Shown piece by piece: positions 33,994-42,577 of a stretch of 64,000 nucleotides of DNA. The position numbers were made by a program, and so were the translations under genes. Location: contig CP001769.1 of assembly GCA_000024525.1 (NCBI GenBank), forward strand, positions 5,861,001-5,925,000, given 5' to 3'. The DNA is from Spirosoma linguale DSM 74. Lineage in GTDB: Bacteria; Bacteroidota; Bacteroidia; Cytophagales; Spirosomataceae. The notes below the pieces were generated by a model that was not told the DNA's origin, made no database searches, and saw only the letters and a list, made by a program, of their open reading frames with translations. Numbering within the stretch: the first letter of the stretch is position 1; each line of letters starts with the position of its first letter.

Positions 33994-36900
33994 TGTTAAC
34001 AACGATTAAAGAAATTTTCGAAAAATCCATTGATCGTCGGATCAATCCGGCGGTAGTTGTCGACAATACCGACCCGGAGACTATTACGACGGAAATCGAT
34101 GAATATGTGTTTACCGCCAGTTTAACCGAACAGCTTTACAAACTGCTGAACACTCTTGGTAGTAAGGCCCAGATTAAAACGGGTATTTGGATCAATGGCT
34201 ACTACGGGTCTGGTAAATCGCACTTTCTAAAGTTTTTTTCTTATTGCCTGAGTGATCAAAATCAGGAGCGGGCTTTCAGGCGTCTGATCAATGAAGGTAT
34301 TGCTCCCCTGAGCAAAGAAAGGCCCCTGACCGATGCAACACCGGCTAACGCGGAAAACCTGTTGAGTCGACTGCGGGGGTCTGGTACGGAGGTTATCATG
34401 TTCAATGTAGAAGCGGTTTCGCCTGATAATATAAAGAGCGAAGACAAGTTTCTACATATGCTGCTCAAGCAATTTAACAAACACCGTGGCCTCAACAGTA
34501 CAAACATTCCATTGGCGCTGCTGCTGGAAAATCATTTGCAACAGAGCGGCTTGTTTGATCAATTCATTCAGGCAGTTGAGTCGAAGTACCGCAAAAGCTG
34601 GCGGGACAAAGCCACGGACTTATTTTCGTTATACGGTATCAACATCGTACGGCTGGCCGCTGAGGTGGACCCTTCACTCGACGCCGACATGCTCTTCCAG
34701 AAACTCAAGCAACCTGATGCCGTTACCATTGAGGATACGCTTATTCCGGAACTAAGGGCCTATATTCAAACCAAACCCGCCAATTACCGACTGGTGTTTC
34801 TACTCGATGAAGTCTCGCAATACATTGGGCGCAATAAAGACTTGTTGCTCAACCTGCAAACCATCATTGAGGCCTTGGAAAAAGCCTGTAACCGGCAAGT
34901 GTGGGTAGCCTGTACAGCGCAGCAGACCCTCGAAGAGGTAACCAGTACGGCTCAGGTAACCAAAGAAGACGAGATTGGTAAAATTCTGGGTCGGTTTGAA
35001 ACCCGTATTGCCTTAGACAATAAAGACGCTGAGTTTATTACCCAAAAACGGGTGCTGGACAAAAGCATTGACGGTCAACAGGATTTACAGCAACGGTACC
35101 GCCAGCACGCCCACGCCATTCTGAACCAGTTCCAGTTTGGTAATAATACAACTTACCGGGGTTTTGGTGATGAGGATGAGTTTGTGCGTATGTATCCGTT
35201 TGTGCCTTACCAGTTCCCCCTTATCCTGAACGTTTTCGACTCCTTTAGCCAAAAGGGATACGTCGTTCGTGAAGTCAAAAATAATGAGCGGTCGGTATTG
35301 GGAATTACCCATGCCACGATCCAAAACTTTGCGGATGAGCCAATTGGTGGTTTTGTGCCGTTCGATGCATTTTTTAATGACTTATTTCGCAATAACCTGC
35401 TCCAGGTGGCTCAACAGAGTATTTACCGGGCCGAACAGGTTATTGACCGGTCAGGGGAGCGGCTCTCAGATCTACGTTTTGCCAAACGTGTTCTACGGGC
35501 ATTATTTATGCTGGCGAATCTGAACAGCAGTGAATCCCGTCGTTTTCCGGCTACGCGTGAGCAATTGGTTACCCTGCTCATGACTGGGCTTGACGATAAC
35601 CGGCTGCAGCTAGCCAACCGAACGCAGGACGTGCTGGATGTGCTGATTGCCGAAAATATTATTTACCTGAACGACGACGCCCACTTTGCTTTTTATAAAG
35701 AGGAAGAGATTGAGGTAGCCAATCAAATTCGGCGAACCAATGTACTGGAACTTGACCGCCTGGATAACTGGAATGACGTGTTTCTCAAATCATTGGGGCT
35801 GAATAAAGAAACTCGCTACACGTTTGGAAAGAACACGTTTCGGCTGGGTTATGGCGTAGATCGCAAAGACTATGGTAACACGGGTGATATTCAGGTGCGG
35901 TTCTTTGTCATGGACGGTACTGATGCCGCCACGCTGGCCCTCAATCAGCCCGCTCATGAACTAGCCGTTTGCATTAGCGCCTGGCTCAATGATCCGTCGA
36001 ATACCGACAACGATTTTAGCCGGGATGTTGAAAATTATATTCGTACCCGCAAATACCTGGGCTTGTATTATACGGCATCGACCGGGTCAATGGCTGATAC
36101 GTTGCGGGATTTTGAAAAGCGAAATGCCGCACTGCTGCAATCGCTTACCACCCGGCTCAAAACAGGCTTTGCTTCGATCCCTATGTATGCCGGGCAACAA
36201 CGGATCGACCCCGCTGGCTTATCGGGTAACCAGCCCGACGTTCGCCTGAAGGGTGCCATCGAGAAGCTGTTCAATGTTGTATTTAAGTACCAGACCGATG
36301 TGAACAGCTATGCCCATACCAATGATGGGTTGCGTGAGAATGCACGCAATACCGGGCAGCTTAGTACCGATACCACATTGACAGCGGCCGAACAACGCGT
36401 TGAGGATTGGATTAATAACCGGGGAGGTAAAGCAACCGTTGCCGATGTCGTGAAGGCGTTTGAAGATCGACCCTTTGGCTGGAAAGACTTAGCCACTATT
36501 GATGTTCTCCTGGGGCTTGTTGCCAAGAAAAGGAAGGAAATTGAGTACCAAAATAGCCCACTCAGTGCGCCGACTGAGTTTGTTGAGAAAGCGATCAAAA
36601 CCTCGGAACGTACAGCGCTGCTGGTGCGTACCACAGAAGACATTGCTCCGCAATTGATTCAGCATGCTATACGGGCTTATGGTCAGGTATTTAACAAAAC
36701 GCTGAATCTGGCCCCCGATCCTACGGCTGTGCAGGGGGCTATCAAAACGGAATTGAGTCGTGAAATCGACCGACTGGCTCCGTTAACCACCATCCATGCT
36801 GCTTTGCCATTTGCGCCCGCGTTGACTCAGTTGGTTGACTCCCTGCGGGCCGTTGGCCTGAAACGGGATGCCAAGATGCTGTTTGAAACACTCGTGGCTC

Positions 36901-37553
36901 AGGCGAATGAGTTGCGGAAACAGTGCGATGCCGCCAAAGAACTGGATGCGTTCATTACCGACCGACTCGATGAATACGTCGATATGCGCCAGTATGTGTT
37001 GACCCAGAAAGGCAACTTCAGTGCGCTACCTGAGCAGGAAGCCCGACAAGCCCGCGATCTCTACGACGATCTACTCAACAACCCTACGCCCCAGGAAGCA
37101 TTCGCCCTGAACCGGAAACGGTTCCTGGCCGTAAAACGAGCGATTGGCGACTCGGTAACCACCTTGCGCCAAACCGTTAGGAAGGCTTATGAAACGGCCT
37201 TTGACGAACTGGACGCCTACCGGGTAGAACATGGCCATGATGACCCGCATACCCTTGCCGACCGAGATCAGACATTGCTCAGTATTGATAAACTGAATAA
37301 CCTGACCGAACTGGACTTAAAACTGGCACGCGTGGGCGATTTTAAGGCCGAACAACTACGCGTTCTTATTCAAGCAACCAACAAAAAAGCTGCCCCCGGT
37401 AGTTTGGTACGTGAACCGGTTATGTTTGAATATGGGAAACAAATGCTACCAACCCAGATCGCATCTGAAACCGAACTCGATCAATACTTAGCGCAGTTGC
37501 GACACTTGTTGAAAGCACAGCTAGACCAAAATAAGGTTGTTATTTTTAACTAA
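33993..37553 (+). CDS. brxC: BREX ATPase BrxC
   Basis: This 1186-residue P-loop ATPase is of normal family length. Walker A is GYYGSGKSHFLKFFSYCL (from residue 69) and Walker B is RLVFLLDEVSQYIG, followed by the sensor region RQVWVACTAQQTL. Later parts (LGRFETRIALD, YPFVPYQFPLI, SERSVLGIT-type KNNERSVLGITHAT) match BrxC/PglY. BrxC is the core ATPase that works with PglX and PglZ in methylation and exclusion of phage DNA. A 56-bp gap with its own palindrome follows before the inserted pair of genes. Confidence 0.95.
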   Translation: MLTTIKEIFEKSIDRRINPAVVVDNTDPETITTEIDEYVFTASLTEQLYKLLNTLGSKAQIKTGIWINGYYGSGKSHFLKFFSYCLSDQNQERAFRRLINEGIAPLSKERPLTDATPANAENLLSRLRGSGTEVIMFNVEAVSPDNIKSEDKFLHMLLKQFNKHRGLNSTNIPLALLLENHLQQSGLFDQFIQAVESKYRKSWRDKATDLFSLYGINIVRLAAEVDPSLDADMLFQKLKQPDAVTIEDTLIPELRAYIQTKPANYRLVFLLDEVSQYIGRNKDLLLNLQTIIEALEKACNRQVWVACTAQQTLEEVTSTAQVTKEDEIGKILGRFETRIALDNKDAEFITQKRVLDKSIDGQQDLQQRYRQHAHAILNQFQFGNNTTYRGFGDEDEFVRMYPFVPYQFPLILNVFDSFSQKGYVVREVKNNERSVLGITHATIQNFADEPIGGFVPFDAFFNDLFRNNLLQVAQQSIYRAEQVIDRSGERLSDLRFAKRVLRALFMLANLNSSESRRFPATREQLVTLLMTGLDDNRLQLANRTQDVLDVLIAENIIYLNDDAHFAFYKEEEIEVANQIRRTNVLELDRLDNWNDVFLKSLGLNKETRYTFGKNTFRLGYGVDRKDYGNTGDIQVRFFVMDGTDAATLALNQPAHELAVCISAWLNDPSNTDNDFSRDVENYIRTRKYLGLYYTASTGSMADTLRDFEKRNAALLQSLTTRLKTGFASIPMYAGQQRIDPAGLSGNQPDVRLKGAIEKLFNVVFKYQTDVNSYAHTNDGLRENARNTGQLSTDTTLTAAEQRVEDWINNRGGKATVADVVKAFEDRPFGWKDLATIDVLLGLVAKKRKEIEYQNSPLSAPTEFVEKAIKTSERTALLVRTTEDIAPQLIQHAIRAYGQVFNKTLNLAPDPTAVQGAIKTELSREIDRLAPLTTIHAALPFAPALTQLVDSLRAVGLKRDAKMLFETLVAQANELRKQCDAAKELDAFITDRLDEYVDMRQYVLTQKGNFSALPEQEARQARDLYDDLLNNPTPQEAFALNRKRFLAVKRAIGDSVTTLRQTVRKAYETAFDELDAYRVEHGHDDPHTLADRDQTLLSIDKLNNLTELDLKLARVGDFKAEQLRVLIQATNKKAAPGSLVREPVMFEYGKQMLPTQIASETELDQYLAQLRHLLKAQLDQNKVVIFN

Positions 37554-37581
37554 TCCGGTCCACCCTGTCACTATTTAGTTT

Positions 37582-37600
37582 AATTTGCAATTCGCAAATT
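37582..37600. promoter_or_regulatory. Palindrome AATTTGC-AATTC-GCAAATT, candidate operator
   Basis: Two exact 7-bp arms with a 5-bp spacer lie in the only sizeable gap inside the front half of the BREX operon, just before the winged-helix gene. The placement suggests that the inserted two-gene module has its own autoregulated promoter. Confidence 0.45.
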
Positions 37601-37627
37601 ACGAATTAGTTGAAACAGCATAATGGC

Positions 37628-38140
37628 ATGCGGCCCCTCGACATTGTGGTGCTGCTAAAAATCGTCGCTTTGGAACAAAGCGATCGTCAGGAGGGGCAGT
37701 GGCTCAAGAAAAATCTGGCTGAGTGGCTCCAGATCAGCGCATCGGAAGTGAGTGAATCCCTCAATCGTTCCGAAATTGCTGGACTGGTTGATGCCACACA
37801 TCGGAATGTTTTACGCCGTTCGCTACTTGAATTTCTGCAATTCGGATTACGCTATGTGTTTCCGCAGCGACCGGGTGCGTTGGTCACAGGCATGCCTACA
37901 GCTCATTCAGCTCCTGTTTTGGCCGACTATTTTGTGGCAGCCGACGCCTACGTCTGGCCGGATGCTTTCGGTAGCGTCCGGGGGCAGGCTATTGAACCCC
38001 TGTATGGCACTGTGCCGCAAGCCTGCCGCCAAGATCCGGCCCTGTATGACTTGCTCGCGCTGATCGATGTCCTGCGCGTAGGTCGAACCCGAGAAATTGC
38101 GTTGGCTCAAACCAAACTAAACGAGCGAATTATTCTGTGA
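37628..38140 (+). CDS. Winged-helix protein, partner of the adjacent nucleotidyltransferase
   Basis: The product is 170 residues from ATG (MRPLDIVVLLKIVALEQ); a TTG six codons upstream is also possible. The N-terminal part is a winged helix (LKKNLAEWLQISASEVSESLNRSEIAGLVD). The second half (LEFLQFGLRYVFPQRPGALV, then GMPTAHSAPVLADYF and VRGQAIEPLYGTVPQA) is a conserved block that I know from genes paired with AbiEii-like nucleotidyltransferases. The stop overlaps the GTG start of that gene. I infer an antitoxin or transcription-regulator role inside the BREX operon. Confidence 0.65.
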   Translation: MRPLDIVVLLKIVALEQSDRQEGQWLKKNLAEWLQISASEVSESLNRSEIAGLVDATHRNVLRRSLLEFLQFGLRYVFPQRPGALVTGMPTAHSAPVLADYFVAADAYVWPDAFGSVRGQAIEPLYGTVPQACRQDPALYDLLALIDVLRVGRTREIALAQTKLNERIIL

Positions 38141-38829
38141 ACACACCGGCTGAGATAAACCGATTACGGTTACGAACTGTAGCACACATGCTGTCGGACT
38201 TAGGCCAGGAGGTGGTGTTTGTGGGCGGAGCTACGGTTTCGCTCTACGCAGATGCCCCTACGGCTTCTGAAGTGCGGCCAACCAATGATGTGGATGTTGT
38301 GATTGAATTGGCGACGTATGGGTCATACAGCGACCTGGATGCCCGGTTACGGCAATTAGGATTCCAGAATGATGTGATGTCAGGCGTGATCTGTCGTTAC
38401 AAAGTGCAGGGCATAACGGTCGATGTGATGCCAACTGATCCCAGCATATTGGGTTTCAGCAACCGCTGGTATGCCGATGGATTCCGTGACGCGTTTGATT
38501 ATGCTCTGGATGAAGACACAACCATCCAGCTTTTCACCTTGCCCTACTTTGTGGCTTCCAAGTGGGAAGCCTGTAAGGGACGCGGGGGTGACGACCTGCG
38601 GTGGAGTAGCGATTTTGAAGATATTATTTTCGTGCTCGATCAGGTAGCCAACGCTGAAGCGCAGCTTCAAGAAGCTCCCCAACCCCTTCGAGATTATTGT
38701 CGCGATGAATTCAGGGCCCTTCTCAAGCGGCCTGACCTGCAAGAGTGTATCTATGCGCATCTCGAACCCCGTTTTGCGACGATTCGCACACAGCGGATTT
38801 TACAACTACTAAAAAACCTGAGCGCCTAG
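38137..38829 (+). CDS. AbiEii/DUF6036-like nucleotidyltransferase
   Basis: This 230-residue protein starts at GTG, overlapping the winged-helix stop. It has a polymerase-beta-type nucleotidyltransferase core: VVFVGGATVSLYADAP (GG-x-SLY), RPTNDVDVVIEL with the metal-binding D-x-D, and VQGITVDVMPTD with the third acidic residue. LPYFVASKWEACKGRG, with SSDFEDIIFVLD, is the helical half seen in AbiEii-like and MenT-like proteins. The family modifies RNA (tRNA) or proteins with nucleotides. With the winged-helix gene it looks like a toxin-antitoxin module between brxC and pglX. Confidence 0.75.
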   Translation: MNTPAEINRLRLRTVAHMLSDLGQEVVFVGGATVSLYADAPTASEVRPTNDVDVVIELATYGSYSDLDARLRQLGFQNDVMSGVICRYKVQGITVDVMPTDPSILGFSNRWYADGFRDAFDYALDEDTTIQLFTLPYFVASKWEACKGRGGDDLRWSSDFEDIIFVLDQVANAEAQLQEAPQPLRDYCRDEFRALLKRPDLQECIYAHLEPRFATIRTQRILQLLKNLSA

Positions 38830-38853
38830 CCGCTGAAACGGCTCAACGATACT

Positions 38854-41800
38854 ATGGATACCCGCCGACTTAAACCCTTTGCCCAGCAATGCCGCCAGCG
38901 ATTAATGCAGGGCATTGCCGACCGACTAAATTACTGGGGCTTTGTGGCCACCAGCCGCCAACCCGTCGAAACGCTCGAAAAACTCGACGGCGGTTACCTC
39001 TTCCGGGGGCAGGTTTTTGATGAAACCGACGTCCCTCGTCGCTGGCAACTGCTGGCTGGCGCGGTACAGACGCATGGTTTTGCGCATGTGCAGGAAACCG
39101 TGGCCTATACGTGGTTTAACCGGCTGATGGCACTCAAGATTTTGGCGCATAATAACTACCAGCCCGATGTGCTGAGTTTTACTCGTCCGGATACACCAAC
39201 ACCCCAGTTGCTTGATGAAGCCCGGCGCGCCCAGCCGCCTTACCTCTCCGAGCAACTGTATCGGATACTGCGGCCCCTGTTAACGGACTATACCCGCGAA
39301 ACCGATGCCTTTGCCCGGCTGCTAACGGCCTACTGCGTGCAGCACCCCGTACTGCACCGGCTCTTCGATGTGGCCGACGATGTATCGACCTTGTTGTTGC
39401 CCGCCGATATGCTGGGCGAAAGCGGTGTGCTGGCATTTATAAATAACAGTACGGCCATCAGTGAAGCTGATTTTAAGCAGGTCGAGCTGATTGGCTGGCT
39501 CTACCAGTTCTACATTGCCGACCGAAAAGACGAGGTTTTTGCCGGGTTTAAAAAAGGGTTGAAAGCAGGCCCTGACGATATTCCGGCCGCGACCCAGATT
39601 TTTACGCCCCGCTGGATCGTCTCCTATCTGGTCGAAAATACCCTGGGGCGGCTCTACCTTGACCAAAACCCTGACTCATCGCTAGGCGAGACGATGCGGT
39701 ATTTGGTCAAAACCGAAAAGAAGCCAACTACTGTTGCTGACGAAACCGGTCAAAGCAGGGAGGCTGCTCCAACGACTCTTTCCTTCAACGAGGGTGCCTT
39801 GCCAATGCAGGCCGATGTCTCGGTGGCGTCTCTGCGCCTTATTGACCCCGCTTGTGGTTCGGGCCACATTCTGGTTACGGCCTTCGACTTGCTCATGCGC
39901 ATCTACAATGAAGAAGGCTACACCAAACGACAGGCTGTGACCGCCATCCTGAACAGCCACCTTGTAGGCCTTGACCTCGACGAACGAGCCGCCCAACTCA
40001 GCCGCTTTGCCCTGCTGCTCAAAGCCAGCCAGTATTGGCCCGGTGTGTGGGATACCGATATTATCCCGGACGTTTGGGCTATGCCCGATCCCTGGATGCC
40101 CACCGATACAGACCTGTTGAGCTTTCTTGGTACAGATGGGAGAGAGTTTCTGGCCGAATTGCACACTGCCCTGCGGCTTATGCAACAGAGTCAGAACCTT
40201 GGCTCGGTTATGCGGCCTAACCTGTCCCGAGCGGGCCGGACGCACTTGCGTAATCGACTATTAATATACGAAGCACAGTCCGACGATGCAATCGACATTT
40301 TTGCAGGCACGAATCGCCAGCATCTACGCCACTACATACATGTTTTGCTGATCTTGACTGATCACTATGCGGCTGTGGCAGCTAACCCGCCGTATATCAA
40401 TTCAGGTAGTATGGAAGCAGTATTGAAAGGGTACATTGAAAAACATTACTACCGATCAAAAATCAACTTATCGTTATCATTTATGGAGAAATGCTGCGAT
40501 ATGTGTCAGAGTAAAGGAATTTGGGGGCTAATAAATCAAGATTCATGGTTACTCAAAACTTCGTCGGTCGAATTACGAAAATTGCTATTGGATACAAACG
40601 CAGTAGAGTCTGTTTTGCATTTAGGGCCAAATGCATTTGATGAATTGGGTGGTGAAGTAGTACAAACAACGGCAGCCACCTTTCGAAAATCAGAATCGCA
40701 TCCTTCGTCAAGTGGTATATACTATGACTTGACAATGTTTGGGTCAAGCGCAAAAAAAGAAGGTGCGTTTTTAGCCGGTGTCAATCAATTCAGTAAAGTC
40801 ATGCAGCAGAGCTTTGCTGAATTGCCCGGAAATGCAATATCATACAGGATGAGGCCAGGGTTAAGCACTATATTTAAGACAGAGGAAAAACTTGGGGATT
40901 ATGCTGATGTCAAACAAGGATTATCTACCGCTGACAATGACCGCTTTCTGAAACTTTGGCATGAGATAAATATTCATAAAATCAGTTTACAAGGTAAAGC
41001 GGAAAGAAAATGGGTTCCTTGTACAAAAGGGGGCTCATTTCAAAAGTGGTATGGAAATAATGAGTATGTGATTAACTGGGAAAATAATGGTTATGAGTTA
41101 AAGCACTTCTTTGACAAAAACACCAAAAAACTGCGCTCAGCAATTAGAAATGAAATATACTATTTTCGAAAGGGTATCACTTGGTCAGTAATGAGCAGTG
41201 GTAGTAACGGGTTCAGAATTCTACCAGAAGGGTTTATTTTTGAGCACAAAGGCTCTGCTTGTTTTGCTAAGGATGAATCCGATCTGGAGTCAATAATTGG
41301 TTTCTTAAACTCCCCGGTTGCTTATAGTCTCAATCAGGCTCTCTCATCAGGCAATGAAATTAAAGAGGGAATTCTTCAAAAATTGCCGTACAAAGAGCCA
41401 TATAATGCAACTAAGATTAGCCCAATAGTCCAATCCTGCACCAACATCGCCCGCTTAGATTGGGATAGCCGAGAAACGAGTTGGGATTTTGCCGAAAATC
41501 CACTGGTTGCCATTCAGCGGCAGGCATCGGGTTCATTACGGCAGGCTTACGAAACCTGGGCCGCGCAGGTAGCCGGGCAGTTTGTTGAGCTGCATCGGCA
41601 TGAGGAGCGGCTAAACCATATCTTCATTGACTTGTATGGATTACAGGATGAGTTAACGCCCGAAGTATCGCCCCGCAATATTACCCTCCTGCCCGAGGAG
41701 CTGGACAAAAACCAGCTAATGGCGGAAGCTGAAAGAGAAGACAACTGGCTTATAAACCCAACAGGTGTTGTAACTAGCGCCATCCGGCGCGATGTAGTGG

Positions 41801-42513
41801 CTCGGCAGTTTATCAGCTATGCCGTGGGCTTGCTCATGGGCCGCTACCGGCTCGACAGCCCTGGTCTACACATCGCCCACCCAAATGCCACGCCCGAAGA
41901 ACTGGCAGACTATACCGTGACGCGAACGGAAAACGGAATACCAAAAACCGAGCCCTTCACCATCGACCCCGATGGCATTTTGCCAATACTGGGTGAGGAA
42001 GGTGGTTTTCCTGATGACCTGGGACGTGGGCTTCGGCAGATACTCGAATTGATTTGGGGTGGTCACCAACTCACCGACACGGTAAGCTGGCTGGAAGAGT
42101 CGCTTGGGCAATCGCTCGACAAGTATCTGACTTTTAATTTTTGGGGCGATCATTGCCGACTCTACCAGAAACGACCCATTTACTGGTTGTTTTCATCACC
42201 TAAGGGCGCATTTAAGGCCCTAGTTTATCTGCACCGCATAAATGGATTCACGGTATCCACACTCCGTAACAAGTATTTGTTGCCATATATTGACCGGCTC
42301 AGTCGCCAGATCGACCACTTTAATTCAACCAAAAGTCAACTCGGTACCGCCGAAAATCGACGCATTGAAACCTTACGCAAGGCATATGAAGAGTGCCGCC
42401 AGTATGATTTGCTATTACGCGATGCCGCTGACCGCCAGTTTGTGCCCGATCTCGATGCTGGTGTGACGCGTAACTATGCGCAGTTGAGCAAGGTGCTGGC
42501 TATCATTAAATAG
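38854..42513 (+). CDS. pglX: BREX adenine-specific methyltransferase PglX
   Basis: This 1219-residue N6-adenine methyltransferase marks host DNA for self-recognition. The SAM motif is IDPACGSGHILVTAFDLL (from residue 331). The catalytic motif is NPPY (511-514). The C-terminal part (after residue 870) is conserved BREX sequence (ITLLPEELDKNQ; TFNFWGDHCRLYQKRPIYW). Odd point: bases about 40430-41450 (residues 525-865) are visibly more AT-rich and use different codons than both flanks. This matches the target-recognition region and suggests it was exchanged by recombination. Confidence 0.95.
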   Translation: MDTRRLKPFAQQCRQRLMQGIADRLNYWGFVATSRQPVETLEKLDGGYLFRGQVFDETDVPRRWQLLAGAVQTHGFAHVQETVAYTWFNRLMALKILAHNNYQPDVLSFTRPDTPTPQLLDEARRAQPPYLSEQLYRILRPLLTDYTRETDAFARLLTAYCVQHPVLHRLFDVADDVSTLLLPADMLGESGVLAFINNSTAISEADFKQVELIGWLYQFYIADRKDEVFAGFKKGLKAGPDDIPAATQIFTPRWIVSYLVENTLGRLYLDQNPDSSLGETMRYLVKTEKKPTTVADETGQSREAAPTTLSFNEGALPMQADVSVASLRLIDPACGSGHILVTAFDLLMRIYNEEGYTKRQAVTAILNSHLVGLDLDERAAQLSRFALLLKASQYWPGVWDTDIIPDVWAMPDPWMPTDTDLLSFLGTDGREFLAELHTALRLMQQSQNLGSVMRPNLSRAGRTHLRNRLLIYEAQSDDAIDIFAGTNRQHLRHYIHVLLILTDHYAAVAANPPYINSGSMEAVLKGYIEKHYYRSKINLSLSFMEKCCDMCQSKGIWGLINQDSWLLKTSSVELRKLLLDTNAVESVLHLGPNAFDELGGEVVQTTAATFRKSESHPSSSGIYYDLTMFGSSAKKEGAFLAGVNQFSKVMQQSFAELPGNAISYRMRPGLSTIFKTEEKLGDYADVKQGLSTADNDRFLKLWHEINIHKISLQGKAERKWVPCTKGGSFQKWYGNNEYVINWENNGYELKHFFDKNTKKLRSAIRNEIYYFRKGITWSVMSSGSNGFRILPEGFIFEHKGSACFAKDESDLESIIGFLNSPVAYSLNQALSSGNEIKEGILQKLPYKEPYNATKISPIVQSCTNIARLDWDSRETSWDFAENPLVAIQRQASGSLRQAYETWAAQVAGQFVELHRHEERLNHIFIDLYGLQDELTPEVSPRNITLLPEELDKNQLMAEAEREDNWLINPTGVVTSAIRRDVVARQFISYAVGLLMGRYRLDSPGLHIAHPNATPEELADYTVTRTENGIPKTEPFTIDPDGILPILGEEGGFPDDLGRGLRQILELIWGGHQLTDTVSWLEESLGQSLDKYLTFNFWGDHCRLYQKRPIYWLFSSPKGAFKALVYLHRINGFTVSTLRNKYLLPYIDRLSRQIDHFNSTKSQLGTAENRRIETLRKAYEECRQYDLLLRDAADRQFVPDLDAGVTRNYAQLSKVLAIIK

Positions 42514-42577
42514 ACCTGTACTACCCCTCGTTTCAAGGACATATGCCCCTAAACAGGACCAATAAAACTGGCAGCTA

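Noticed and set aside
39682..40245. 187-codon minus-strand frame inside pglX
   Set aside because: Antisense to the methyltransferase motif I region, which is clearly coding on the plus strand.
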